Shown here: positions 9,969 through 21,354 of the stretch, piece after piece
Numbering within the stretch: the stretch's first letter is position 1
Layout of the letters: the number at the start of each line of letters is the position of its first letter
Origin: CAZEDU01 sp964511185
GTDB taxonomy: Bacteria; Myxococcota; Myxococcia; Myxococcales; Myxococcaceae
DNA: 52,529 nucleotides
Direction of reading: 5' to 3'
NCBI GenBank assembly: GCA_964511185.1
Contig: CAZEDU010000021.1
Span: forward strand, 1-52,529
Notes under the pieces: generated by a model
What the model saw: the letters and a program-made list of their open reading frames with translations, nothing else
Told to the model about the DNA's origin: nothing
The model's database searches: none
Program-made: the position numbers and the translations under genes

Positions 9969-10478
9969 TCAGTGCACGGCGCCGGCGGTGAGGCGCGCCT
10001 GCCGCACCGCCTCGAGGTCATGCTGCACCTGGCCCGAGGGGATCTTGCCGACGCTCGTCAGGTAATCGCCGAGCGCGACGGTGAGCTGACCGCTTCCGCT
10101 CAAGGTCAGCTTCGAGTCTGGACGGAGCGGGCGCGTGACCCGCGGCTGGCTGCCGACCGCGAGCAGTGAGCGGTACAGCGTCTCGGCTTCCTTGTTCGTC
10201 AGCGCGCGCTGGCGGCCGTCGGCGACGATCCGCGGCGCCTGCGGCGGGGGCTGTGGCGTGAACACCAACCCGTAGCTTCGACCCTTGGCTTGCCCGACCA
10301 CGAGGACGCGCGCGTGCTTGTCGCCGGCGCGGCGCGGCAGCGCGCGCGCCCCATGCGGGAGGAAAGCCTCGAGCGCGGCCGACAGGTCCCCTCGCAGCGC
10401 TGACCTCTGCGTCTTGCTTGGTCGAGGCGGCGTGGGAGGCGCGATGCGGCGGCCACCTTTGATGCGTTTGTCACCCAC
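9969..10478 (-). CDS. Hypothetical basic protein
   Basis: A 169-residue protein with a Lys/Arg/Pro-rich N-terminus (residues 1-30) and then a mixed alpha/beta body (RVLVVGQAKGRSYGLVF, then ALTNKEAETLYRSLL). There are no cysteines, no signal peptide and no membrane segment. The start is GTG; a clear AAGGAG ribosome site lies nine bases upstream. The basic leader could bind nucleic acid, but I recognise no family. It ends facing aspS across a 242-base gap containing repeats. Confidence 0.6.
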   Translation of the reverse strand: MGDKRIKGGRRIAPPTPPRPSKTQRSALRGDLSAALEAFLPHGARALPRRAGDKHARVLVVGQAKGRSYGLVFTPQPPPQAPRIVADGRQRALTNKEAETLYRSLLAVGSQPRVTRPLRPDSKLTLSGSGQLTVALGDYLTSVGKIPSGQVQHDLEAVRQARLTAGAVH

Positions 10479-10499
10479 GTCGAACAGCTCCTTCCAAGC

Positions 10500-12425
10500 T
10501 CACCCGCAAGTTTGGCTCAGGCAGACCTGGCTTGTCACCGTGCAGTCCTGGCAGCTGGCGCCACCGCCGCCGCACGTGCCGTCCTGGGTCCCTGGCTGGC
10601 AGGTCGTTCCGCTGCAGCAGCCCGAGGTGCACGAGACCGAGTCGCAGATGCAGGCCCCCGCCAAGCAGCGCTGGCCGACGTCGCACATCAGGCCCGCGCC
10701 GCAGCGGCACGCGCCGTCGCTCCCGCAGCTGTCGGCGCGCTGCGCGTCGCAGCTCACGCACGCCTCGCCGCCCACGCCGCAGGTCCCGAGCGCGCGCACC
10801 TCGCAGCGATCGGCGTTGCAGCACCCATCGGGGCAGCTCGTCGCATCGCACACGCACGCGCCGCCTTGGCAGCGCTGACCTGGCAAGCAGCTCGGCCCGC
10901 CGCCGCACGCGCACTGGCCGTTTTGGTGCGAGCATTGATCCGCCAGCGCCAGGTCGCAGGCCACGCAGGTGCTGCCGTTCACGCCGCAGGTGTTGATCGA
11001 CTTGGCCTGGCAGGTGGTGCCGTCGCAGCAGCCGCCTGGACACGACACGGAGTCGCAGACGCAGGCGCCGGCGAGGCAGCGCTGGCCGCCTTCACACGCC
11101 GGTCCAACGCCGCAGGCGCAGCCGCCCGACGCGCAGTTGTCCGCGACCTCGGCGTCGCACGCCTGGCACGCGCCGCCGCTGGTGCCACACGCGCTGAGCT
11201 GGCCGATCTGGCATTGGACTCCGTCGCAGCAGCCGTCGGGGCACGACGTCGCGTCACACACGCACTGTCCCGACTGACACCGCTGCCCAGGGACGCACGG
11301 CGCGCCTCCGCCGCACGCGCAGCCGCCGTTCGCGCACGTGTCGGCGGTCGCGGGATCGCACGTGGCGCAGGTCGCGCCGCCGGTGCCGCACGCCGTGAGA
11401 GAGGGCGCCAGGCAGACGCCTGAGGCGCAGCAGCCGCTCGGGCACGACGTCGCGTCGCAGACGCATTGACCGCCTGAGCAACGCTGGCCGGCGGCGCAGA
11501 GGCCGGTGCCGCCGCATTTGCACGCGCCGGTCGGCGCGCAGGTGTCCGACTTGCTCAGGTCGCACGCGAAGCAACTGCCGCCCAACACGCCGCACGTCGC
11601 GGTGGACTGCGGCTGGCACTGGTCCTGGCTGCAGCAGCCGCTGGGGCACGAGAGCGCGTCGCAGACGCACGCGCCGCCCACGCAGCGCTGGCCCGCGCCG
11701 CACGGTGCCTGAGCGCCGCAGGCACAGGCGCCCGCGGCGCCGCACCGGTCCGCTTTGTCGAGATCACACGCCTCGCAGGCGTCGCCGCCCGTGCCGCACG
11801 CGGTCGCGGAGGGCGCGGTGCACGCGCTGCCTTGGCAGCAGCCGGCGTCGCAGGTGGAGGGGCAGAGGCTGCAGACCCCCAGGCGGCAGCCTTCGCCGGC
11901 GGCGCACGCCCGGCAGGCTTCTCCTCCCGCGCCACAGGCGGCGGACTGGTCGCCGCCTCGGCAGGTGTCGTTCTCGCAGCAGCCGGCGCAGCGCTTCGCG
12001 GTGCAGCGGCACTGACCGTCGATGCATTCGGTGCCGGTGGGGCAGGGGCCGCACGCGTCGGGCCCGCCGCGCGCTTCGAGCGTCAGCGCCGCGACGTGGG
12101 TCGGGCCGCGCCCGATCACGTGCTCGGTGGTGCCCTCCGCCACCACCGCGCCGCTCGAGCGCGCCTGGACGTGGAGCCGTATCGTCGCGCCGACGAGCGT
12201 GGGATCGAAGCGCACGGGCACCGTCTGCGGGCTGAGGAGCGGCGCGCCGGCCCGCTGCGGCCGCAAGGTAGGACCGAAGACGACGTCGCCCTCGACCGTG
12301 CCGGTCAGCTCGAGCTGATCGACCACCAGCGGCTCCTCCCAGGTGACGCGGAGCAGCGACGAGGTGTCGCTCTCTCCACACGAGGAGATCAGCGCCAGGG
12401 CGGCCACCGCGAAGCGCGCGCGCAT
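10500..12425 (-). CDS. Cys-rich tandem-repeat lipoprotein
   Basis: A 641-residue lipoprotein: the signal peptide ends ALISSC (Cys18). A beta-sandwich-like domain (about 25-145) follows, then from about residue 150 to the end Cys-rich repeats. Six units of 67-69 residues each begin GQRC and carry VCDxxSCPxGCC, a CG(T/V)xG motif and CxxCD, giving about 14 cysteines per unit. Two shorter degenerate units precede them. The many cysteines imply disulphide-stapled, export-only modules. The ATG at 12425 is chosen because the signal peptide begins there; an upstream in-frame start lacks one. It is transcribed divergently from the pseudokinase-kinase gene, 122 bases away. Surface adhesion or structural function is inference. 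Confidence 0.8.
   Translation of the reverse strand: MRARFAVAALALISSCGESDTSSLLRVTWEEPLVVDQLELTGTVEGDVVFGPTLRPQRAGAPLLSPQTVPVRFDPTLVGATIRLHVQARSSGAVVAEGTTEHVIGRGPTHVAALTLEARGGPDACGPCPTGTECIDGQCRCTAKRCAGCCENDTCRGGDQSAACGAGGEACRACAAGEGCRLGVCSLCPSTCDAGCCQGSACTAPSATACGTGGDACEACDLDKADRCGAAGACACGAQAPCGAGQRCVGGACVCDALSCPSGCCSQDQCQPQSTATCGVLGGSCFACDLSKSDTCAPTGACKCGGTGLCAAGQRCSGGQCVCDATSCPSGCCASGVCLAPSLTACGTGGATCATCDPATADTCANGGCACGGGAPCVPGQRCQSGQCVCDATSCPDGCCDGVQCQIGQLSACGTSGGACQACDAEVADNCASGGCACGVGPACEGGQRCLAGACVCDSVSCPGGCCDGTTCQAKSINTCGVNGSTCVACDLALADQCSHQNGQCACGGGPSCLPGQRCQGGACVCDATSCPDGCCNADRCEVRALGTCGVGGEACVSCDAQRADSCGSDGACRCGAGLMCDVGQRCLAGACICDSVSCTSGCCSGTTCQPGTQDGTCGGGGASCQDCTVTSQVCLSQTCG
10510..11730. 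repeat. Intragenic tandem repeats of about 201-207 bases
   Basis: The DNA encoding the six GQRC-type modules is itself a tandem array. Landmark strings such as GCAGCAGCC near a (G/C)GGGCA(C/G)GACG block recur about every 204 bases. Copies have diverged, so the array is old rather than freshly amplified. Boundaries are approximate. Confidence 0.55.
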
Positions 12426-12547
12426 CGACCCGACTTTAGTTCCGCTCACCGGCGGCCGCGACGAATCGGCCAGGGTGTGGAAGCGGCGCACACGGCAGGC
12501 GCACACGGAATTTGTCTCGGACGGTCGAGTAAGATCGGACGCACCGC

Positions 12548-14761
<2,214 letters not shown>

Positions 14762-14782
14762 GGCGGTGGCGGCCGCCGTGCG

Positions 14783-15478
14783 CTAGCCCCAGCTCGAGTA
14801 GAGCGACTGCAGCTCCGAGAGCCGGTCGTCGATCGAGTCGGGCAGCGCCTTGGCGAACGTGTCGAGCAGCACGATCGCGTTCAAGTTCGCGTCGGTGGGC
14901 GCCGCGGCGCGCAGCCTCCCGGCGAACGCCCGGTTCACCGCGCCGACCTCGCGGTAGATGTCGGCGAGCCCTCCCAGCGACCAGTCCGGCTCCTGCCCGC
15001 GCTGCTGCTTGAGGTACTGGCCGACCAGGTACATCGAGACGCTCCGGAAGATGGTCTCCAGCTCCGAGGCGAAGGGCAGGTGAAAGCGCACGAGCGGCCG
15101 CAGCTTGCCGAGAATCGGGCAACCGCTGGTCGCCATGCGCACGCCCAGGAACGAGCTTAAGCCCGCCTGTATCGACGTCTGCTTGCGCGTCTCGCGGTCG
15201 GCGATGTGCACCACCACTTCGGCTTCCTGAAAGGAGTACGTTTGCGCGAAGGCCGCGACCACCTCGGTCAGGTTCACCGCCGTCGGGCAGCGCGGGTGCG
15301 TCCGGCTCGCCAAGGGGCAGTTCGAGCACTTGTGGAACTCGAGCTGTGTCCACTCTGGCAGCTGAGCGGGGGGCGGCGTCAGATCCGCCAGGGTCTCGGG
15401 ATCCAGCCGCACCTCGAAGACGCGCTCTCCCCCTTCTCGAAGGCGGAACGCGTAGCGGATGACGAAGGGCGCGGACAT
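14783..15478 (-). CDS. Conserved hypothetical protein with Cys cluster
   Basis: A 231-residue soluble protein. It begins with a beta-hairpin-like part (YAFRLREGGERVFEVRLDP), then has CSNCPL (Cys51, Cys54), RCP (Cys64) and later SGCPILG (about Cys119). The four cysteines are spaced like a structural metal or iron-sulfur site. The helical C-terminal half contains a long Leu/Ala-rich stretch. I believe it belongs to an uncharacterised proteobacterial family (possibly DUF6901-like), but I cannot confirm that. It converges with the kinase gene 21 bases away and is divergent from the lipid-kinase gene. Confidence 0.65.
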   Translation of the reverse strand: MSAPFVIRYAFRLREGGERVFEVRLDPETLADLTPPPAQLPEWTQLEFHKCSNCPLASRTHPRCPTAVNLTEVVAAFAQTYSFQEAEVVVHIADRETRKQTSIQAGLSSFLGVRMATSGCPILGKLRPLVRFHLPFASELETIFRSVSMYLVGQYLKQQRGQEPDWSLGGLADIYREVGAVNRAFAGRLRAAAPTDANLNAIVLLDTFAKALPDSIDDRLSELQSLYSSWG

Positions 15479-15522
15479 GGATGTTGGTGGCCAGCGCGGG
15501 AGTCTACTAAGAGGCGCGCCGA

Positions 15523-16443
15523 ATGAAGACGTTTCTGGTGGTGAATCCCAAGAGTGCGGGCGGCCAGACAGGCCGTCGGTGGGCGGAGCTCGCCGCGGAG
15601 CTCTCGCGCGGCTTGGGCGAGTTCGGCCACGCCTTCACCGAAGGACCGCTGCACGCCCAGAGCCTCGCCGCGCGGGCGCTCAAGGACGGCTACACCTGCG
15701 TGGCGGCGGTGGGCGGCGACGGCACCATCAACGAGGTGGTCAACGGCTTCTTCGAGGAGGGCCGCGCCATCAACCCTCAGGCCGCGCTCGCGGTGGTCCC
15801 GCGCGGCACCGGCGGCGACTTCCGCCGCACCTGGGGCTGGGACTTGAAGCTCCGCACCGCCATCGATCGCATGCGCGCGCCCGAGACGGCGCCGTTCGAC
15901 GTCGGCAAGGTCGAGTTCTTCGACCACGAAGGCAAGCCGCAGGTCCGCTACTTCGCCAACATCTGCAGCTTCGGCGTGAGCGGGCTGGTCGACTACGAGG
16001 TGAACCAGGGGAGCAAGGCGCTCGGCGGCCTGGTGTCGTTCTACGTCGGCACCATCAAGGCGATGCTCAAGTACCGCGACCGCAAGGTGCGGCTCACGCT
16101 CGACGACGGCCCCCCCAAGGTCCTCCCGGTCACCACGGTGGCGGTGGCCAACGGCCGCTACTTCGGCGGCGGCATGATGGTCGCGCCGGGCGCCGACACG
16201 GCCGACGGCTGGTTCGACGTCACCGTCTGGAGCGGCTACCGGCTGACCGACTTCGCCGTTCACTCCAAGTCGATCTACGACGGCACCCACACCCGCCTGA
16301 AGGGCACCACGCTCTTTCGGTGCAGGAAGCTCGTGGCCGAGTGCGACGAGGACGAGGTCCTCCTCGACGTCGACGGCGAGCAACCCGGCCGCTTGCCCTG
16401 CACGGTGACGCTTCTGCCGGGCGCGATTCGAATCAAGGTCTGA
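15523..16443 (+). CDS. Diacylglycerol/lipid kinase family protein
   Basis: A 306-residue protein of the DAGK catalytic (YegS/BmrU) family, which phosphorylates diacylglycerol, sphingoid bases or related lipids with ATP. It shows the N-terminal NPKSAGG nucleotide-associated motif (8-14), the signature GGDGTINEV (64-72), PRGTGGDF (93-100) and the C-terminal beta-sandwich domain with VANGRYFGGGM and LLDVDGEQ. Length is normal. The start ATG has GAGG about ten bases upstream. A stand-alone gene; the substrate cannot be told from sequence. Confidence 0.9.
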   Translation: MKTFLVVNPKSAGGQTGRRWAELAAELSRGLGEFGHAFTEGPLHAQSLAARALKDGYTCVAAVGGDGTINEVVNGFFEEGRAINPQAALAVVPRGTGGDFRRTWGWDLKLRTAIDRMRAPETAPFDVGKVEFFDHEGKPQVRYFANICSFGVSGLVDYEVNQGSKALGGLVSFYVGTIKAMLKYRDRKVRLTLDDGPPKVLPVTTVAVANGRYFGGGMMVAPGADTADGWFDVTVWSGYRLTDFAVHSKSIYDGTHTRLKGTTLFRCRKLVAECDEDEVLLDVDGEQPGRLPCTVTLLPGAIRIKV

Positions 16444-16492
16444 CGCGGCGCGCAAATTCGAGCAGCCGCGCCCCGGGAAGTAGACTCCCGCC

Positions 16493-17308
16493 GTGGACTA
16501 CGCCGCGCTCGCCAACAAGCTCCAGTCGCACCGCGGCGAGGTCGAGCTCGAGCCCTACGCGCAGCTGTCTGAGCGCCAGCGGAGCTACCCGGTGTTCCGG
16601 GCCGTCGTCCCCGGCGAGCCGTGGGTGGTGGTGACCGCGGGCTTCCACGGCGAGGAGCCGGCCGGCCCGCTCACCTTGGCCGAGCACTTGAGCGATGTGG
16701 TCCGCTACGCGAAGGAGCGGGGCGTGGGGCTGCGCATCTACCCGTGCGTCAACCCTTCGGGCTTCGAAACCGGCACGCGCTACAACGCGTCTGGGGAGCG
16801 GCCCAACAACGACTTCCTCCGCTACGAGGTGAGCCCCGGCGTGTGGGTGGGGGAGCTGCCCGACGGCGCGCCGTTCACGCAGTGGAAGCCGTTCGACCAA
16901 GGGCCGAAGGAGACGCGCGCGCTCCTGACGGAGCTCGAGGCGCAGCCGACGCCGTTCGCCGCGCTCGACATCCACCAGGACAATTACATGTCCGGCAGCT
17001 ACGCCTACGCGTACGTCTTCGGAGACGCGGCGCCGTTCAGCGCCTTGATGGAGCGCGCCACCCGGGCCTCGCAGGTCGCGGCCGCGGTGCGCGCCCCGGT
17101 GGACGACGCGCACCGCACCGACTCGAGCGGGCTCGTCTGGTACCACGACGGCAGCGTCACCGATTACTTCCACCGCCGAGGCGCGCGCTTCACCGCCGCG
17201 CTCGAGACCACCACGCGCACGCCGCTGCAGCGCTGCCACCAGGTGAACCTGGCGTGGATCCGCGGCTTCATCGACCTGGCGGCGGACGGCCGCGCGAAGG
17301 CGCGTTAG
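16493..17308 (+). CDS. M14-family zinc carboxypeptidase-like protein
   Basis: A 271-residue protein with M14/AstE-type metallopeptidase residues: the HxxE zinc pair in AGFHGEEPAG (His52, Glu55), the substrate-binding NPSGFETGTRYN (87-98), the third ligand in DIHQDN (His161) and the catalytic Glu in ALETTT (Glu238). No signal peptide is seen, so it is probably cytoplasmic, perhaps acting on a muropeptide or amino-acid conjugate as short M14 members do. The GTG start is only six bases after a TAGACT -10 box, so the mRNA is probably leaderless. Its stop codon overlaps that of the convergent response-regulator gene. Confidence 0.85.
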   Translation: MDYAALANKLQSHRGEVELEPYAQLSERQRSYPVFRAVVPGEPWVVVTAGFHGEEPAGPLTLAEHLSDVVRYAKERGVGLRIYPCVNPSGFETGTRYNASGERPNNDFLRYEVSPGVWVGELPDGAPFTQWKPFDQGPKETRALLTELEAQPTPFAALDIHQDNYMSGSYAYAYVFGDAAPFSALMERATRASQVAAAVRAPVDDAHRTDSSGLVWYHDGSVTDYFHRRGARFTAALETTTRTPLQRCHQVNLAWIRGFIDLAADGRAKAR

Positions 17309-18443
17309 CTCGCCTTCAGCCGCTCGGTGATCCACTCGCGCAGCTGGTTCCACTGCTCCGCCGGGAGGTCGGTGAACGACACGCCCATGCCGGTCGGCGT
17401 GGTGGCGATGTCGCGCGGCCCGAAGTGGTTGGACCAGACGACCATGCCCTTCGCCTGGATGGTGGCGCCGCCCTCCCCAGCTGGAACGACACCTCGAGGT
17501 TGCGCTGCACGCCGGAGAACGGGGTCAGCGTGCGGATGAAGATGCCGCCGTCGGACAGATCGAACCCGCAGCCGACCCACCAGTCCGCCGCGCCCACCGC
17601 GCGGTAGCGGACCGCCGAGTAGTACGAGACGCGCGGCCGCCGCTTGGGCATCTGGGCCAGCCCGGGCGCGGTGAGCAGCCGGTTCAGGTGGCGCAGCGCC
17701 TCGTCCCGCTCGGTCTCCAGGTCGTACGGCGCGAGGGCCGCCCAGGCCAGCGGCGTGTGGGCGGCGCGGCCGGCCCGGCGCGCGGCGATCGACTGGCGGC
17801 TGGCGAGCCACACCACCCAGGTCTGCGGCGCCTCCGCCTTCAGCCGCCCCGCGAGCTCGGGCGTGACGTCCGGCACGTCCAGGTCCACGAGCGCGCCGTG
17901 GTGGCCCTTCGCCTTGTCGGTGATCTCCAGCGCCGACTGCGCGTAGCTCAGGTCGATCCCCGAGCTGGCGAGCAGCCGCGACACCACGGTGCGAAAGAAC
18001 TCGTTCCGCGTGGCGAGCAGGACCTTCTTGCGCTCGGCGCGCTGGCGGGGCGGGGTGGAGAGCCCTTCGCGCACCGCGATGACCTTCGCCTGCACCTGCT
18101 CGGCGCGCAGCGGCTTGGGCAGGAAGTCGTCGGCGCCGGCGACGAGGCAGCGCTGGATGATCTCGGTGCGTTCGTCCGCGGTGATCATCACCACGGGCAT
18201 GTCGCCGAGGTCCGGCGTTTGTCGAATCCGCCGGCAGATCTCGTCGCCGGTGACCTGGGGCAGGTTCAAGTCGAGGAACGCGAGCATCGGCCGGCGCGCG
18301 AGCAGCGCCTGCGCTTCCTCGGCGGACGTCGCCGACAGCACCTCGCAGCCCGTGTCCGCCAGCGCGTCGGTCAGCATGGCGGTGATCATGCGATCGTCGT
18401 CGACGATCAAAATGGGGCCTGGGGGCGGCGGGCGGTCGGTCAC
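17305..18443 (-). CDS. Response regulator-PilZ protein, frameshifted
   Basis: The N-terminal receiver domain (1-125) has the acidic pair Asp15-Asp16, phospho-site Asp58, Thr88 and Lys110. A second, degenerate receiver-like domain (about 135-255) lacks that set. A PilZ domain (from about 265) carries DLSDGG, which in this family contributes to cyclic-di-GMP binding. The frame breaks near 17475-17478 (minus-strand GGGG). Before it the protein reads SFQLG; the PilZ sequence then continues one frame over as EGGATIQAKGMVVW through MGVSFTDLP to the stop. One missing G in the run would restore a protein of about 379 residues. This is either a sequencing error or a real mutation. The start is GTG. 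Confidence 0.8.
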
Positions 18444-18482
18444 GGGCCCATTTCCCCACTTTTCGAACGCAAACTGAAGGGT

Positions 18483-21212
18483 TTAGGCGACCCAGATGTA
18501 GGCGGTGGCGATCAGCTGTCGGCCGATGACCACCTTCGCCCGCTGCGCCAGCGCCGCGAGCGATCGGTCTTTGTCGGCGTAGGCCTTCTCCTCCGCCATC
18601 CGCAGCGCGGTGAGCTTGCGGCGGTGCTCGCGCTCGAGCCGCTCGACCTGGGCCCGCGCCTTGGCGCGTTCCGGGGCATCGGCGGCGAGCGACGCCAGCG
18701 CGCGGCGGCCCGCCTGCCACGCCTCGTGCGCTTCGTGGAGCTGCTGCCGCGGCTCGAGCAGGCAGTCTTCGGCGTAGCGGTCGGCCCGCTCGCGCGCCAT
18801 GTCGAGCTCGACCGCGGCCTGCCGCTCCATCTTGCGCTGCAGCTCGTCGCGGGCGGCTTGCACCGCCTGCTCCTGGGCCTTGGCCACCGAGAGCGGCGGC
18901 GGCTTGCGCTGGCTCTCCTCCCGGGCCGGCAGCTGGAAGATCGCTTCGCCGTCCTCCAGCGGCAGCGCGCGGTAGCCCTCGCCGTCGCGCAAGAGCACCA
19001 CGTGCGCGAGCCGCTCCTCGGTCTTGAGCCCCTTCACCTCGAAGCGGTAGGCGAACCACCAGCCGTCCTTCCCGGCCAGGCCGGTCAGCCGCGAGGGCAG
19101 CGACGAGGCGTCGAGCTCCAGGTAGCTCACCGCGTCCTGGGGCAGGCACTTCGCCTTGCCCATCGCCTCGGCCACCTTGCGCCGGTTGGTCTCCTTCGCG
19201 CCCAACACCGCGCCGGCCAGCGCGCGCGCCTCCTTGCGCCGCCGCTCGATCGCGTTCGACGCCTCGGCCCCGCGCAGCCGCAGCCGCCGCCGCACGTCCC
19301 CGTCGAAGCGCTCGAGGAGCAGGGTGCGCGCCTGGGTCATGCGCTGGTTGATGCGCTTGTCGAGCTCGCCGCGCAGCGAGTCGAACGCCGCGTCGACCTC
19401 CTCGCGCGTGCGGCACGACTGGTAGATGTCGAGCACGCGGCGCTCGAAGTCGACGCCGCTCTCCAGCGCGCCGAGGATCTCGTCGGAGGCGCCGAAGACG
19501 CCGTCGAACAGGTTGAGCTTCTTCTCCAGCAGCTCGTACAGCCGCGCGTCGGCCGCGTTCTGCCGGTTCAAGAAGTTGAGCACCAGCACGTCGCGCTCTT
19601 GCCCGTAGCGGTGGCAGCGGCCGATGCGCTGCTCGAGCCGTTGGGGGTTCCAGGGCAGGTCGTAGTTCACGACCAGGTTGCAGAACTGGAGGTTCAGCCC
19701 TTCGGCGCCCGCCTCGGTCGACAGGAGGATCTGCGTGCGGTGGCGGAACTCGTCGACCAGCGCGCGGCGCTCCTCGGGCGTGCCGGCGTCGCCCGACAGC
19801 CGGGAGATTTTCCCTTCGTAGCCGTGCTGCGCGAGCAGCTGGAACAGGTAGTCCTGCGTGCGCTTGGACTCGGTGAAGATGACCGCCTTCTCCGGCCACT
19901 GGTGCGCGCGCGCCACGGTGAAGGTCCTATCCAGCGCGCGCTTGAGCGCCTCCCCCTTGGCGTTGACGGAGATCGCCTCGGCCTGCTCGGCGTAGGATTG
20001 AAGCTCGAACAGCTCGTCGCGCAGCGCCTTCAGGGTGGCCGGCCGCGACGGCTCGTCGCTCCACTCCTCGGCCTCCTCGGTGAACTGCTTGGCCTCGTCC
20101 GGCTCGAAGAGCAGCTTGGACCCCTCGGCGTGCAGCTTGGCGGCGTCGAGCCGCCTCTCCAGCGAGTCCGCCAGCCGGCGCAGCGTGGGGGCGATGGCGT
20201 AGGTCGAGGAGGCGAGCAGCTTTCGATAGACGAGCGTGAGCAGCGTCTTCTTGCCCGGCTCGATCGCGAGCGCCTCGGCGCGCCGCAGGTACTCCGACAC
20301 CCGCTCGTAGAGCGACTGCTCCTGCGCGCTCGGCGCGAAGTCCTCCACCAGGCTGCGCCGGTGCGTGAAGCGCACGTACTCGCGCACCTGGCGGCGCAGC
20401 GTGCGGTGGACCACCGGTGAGAGCCGCTCCTTCAGCTCGACCGCGGCGCCGTCCGGCAGGCTGCCGTCGGTCGCGTCGGCGGTGTAGCGCGCCTTGAACG
20501 CGTGCTCGGGGCCCAGGATCTGCTCGTCGAGCAACGACAGGAGCCCGAACAGCTCCGACAGGTCGTTCTGCAGCGGGGTGGCGGTGAGCAGCACCTTGGG
20601 CCGGTCGCGCAGCGCGGCCTTGAGCGCGCGGCCGGTCTTGTTGTTGGGGCGGTGCGCGTTGCGGAGCCGGTGCGCCTCGTCGATCACCACCAGGTCCCAC
20701 GGAATCTGCGAGAGCAGCTCGGCCCGGTTCGCGCCGAACGGGATCGACGCGATGACGGGCGCCGGCTGGTCGAAGCAGTTGCCGGTGGCGCGCACCGTCC
20801 GGCCGTCGACGAGCACCGAATCGAGGTCGAACTTCTCTTTCAGCTCGGCCTGCCACTGCGCGCGCAGCGTCGCGGGGCAGAGGATGAGCAGCCGCGAGCG
20901 GCCCTCGGCCATCAGCTGCGCGAGCACGATGCCCGCTTCGATGGTCTTCCCCAGGCCGACCTCGTCCGCCAGCATGCACCCGCCGCGATCGAGCGACTCC
21001 AGCGCGAAGGCCGCGGCCTCCACCTGGTGGGGGTTCAAGTCGACCTTCGCCTCGAGCAGCGCGCCGGCGACGCGCTCGGTGCTGTCGGCGCTGCGCGCGG
21101 TGAGCGACTCGGCGATCAGCCGCTGGTGGAAGCGGGTGAGCGCGCGGCCCGGCTCGGCGGGAGCGGGCGGTGAAGGAGGCTCGAGAGGAAGCTCGCGCGC
21201 GGCGTCGGACAC
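18483..21212 (-). CDS. SNF2/HepA-family DNA-dependent ATPase
   Basis: A 909-residue superfamily 2 helicase-like protein. Walker A DEVGLGKT (about 83-90), the Walker B DEAH box (about 178-181), LLTATP and the C-terminal helicase motif QRIGRCHRYGQ are all present. A roughly 300-residue charged, coiled-coil-rich C-terminal region follows. This layout matches RapA/HepA-like and DrmD-like SNF2 proteins that remodel RNA polymerase or DNA-protein complexes. The GTG at 21212 is preferred because GGAG lies ten bases before it; a TTG 42 bases upstream is also open. No methylase, nuclease or other defence gene is adjacent, so a defence role is unsupported. Confidence 0.85.
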   Translation of the reverse strand: MSDAARELPLEPPSPPAPAEPGRALTRFHQRLIAESLTARSADSTERVAGALLEAKVDLNPHQVEAAAFALESLDRGGCMLADEVGLGKTIEAGIVLAQLMAEGRSRLLILCPATLRAQWQAELKEKFDLDSVLVDGRTVRATGNCFDQPAPVIASIPFGANRAELLSQIPWDLVVIDEAHRLRNAHRPNNKTGRALKAALRDRPKVLLTATPLQNDLSELFGLLSLLDEQILGPEHAFKARYTADATDGSLPDGAAVELKERLSPVVHRTLRRQVREYVRFTHRRSLVEDFAPSAQEQSLYERVSEYLRRAEALAIEPGKKTLLTLVYRKLLASSTYAIAPTLRRLADSLERRLDAAKLHAEGSKLLFEPDEAKQFTEEAEEWSDEPSRPATLKALRDELFELQSYAEQAEAISVNAKGEALKRALDRTFTVARAHQWPEKAVIFTESKRTQDYLFQLLAQHGYEGKISRLSGDAGTPEERRALVDEFRHRTQILLSTEAGAEGLNLQFCNLVVNYDLPWNPQRLEQRIGRCHRYGQERDVLVLNFLNRQNAADARLYELLEKKLNLFDGVFGASDEILGALESGVDFERRVLDIYQSCRTREEVDAAFDSLRGELDKRINQRMTQARTLLLERFDGDVRRRLRLRGAEASNAIERRRKEARALAGAVLGAKETNRRKVAEAMGKAKCLPQDAVSYLELDASSLPSRLTGLAGKDGWWFAYRFEVKGLKTEERLAHVVLLRDGEGYRALPLEDGEAIFQLPAREESQRKPPPLSVAKAQEQAVQAARDELQRKMERQAAVELDMARERADRYAEDCLLEPRQQLHEAHEAWQAGRRALASLAADAPERAKARAQVERLEREHRRKLTALRMAEEKAYADKDRSLAALAQRAKVVIGRQLIATAYIWVA

Positions 21213-21354
21213 GGGCGGATTTCTCCGGACTTCTTCCGCCCCTGTAAAGGCCAAGATTTCCCAGGCCGATAAATCGGCCCTGGCGCGATCGCACCTCCCG
21301 CGCGCCAGCGACGTGAGGCTGCCGAAAGCTCCTACCTTGGTTCACCCGCGAACG

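Noticed and set aside
10510..11730. Regularly spaced repeats that could look like a CRISPR array
   Set aside because: Period about 204 bases, diverged copies, and the array is in frame and encodes Cys-rich modules.
17688..20420. A 910-codon plus-strand open frame opposite the SNF2 gene
   Set aside because: It is a shadow: the minus strand holds a full set of helicase motifs and the plus translation is low-complexity Leu/Arg/Gly.
18483..21212. DISARM or another defence island built around the SNF2 gene
   Set aside because: No methylase, DrmA/B/C, phospholipase-D or nuclease gene lies within 10 kb on either side.
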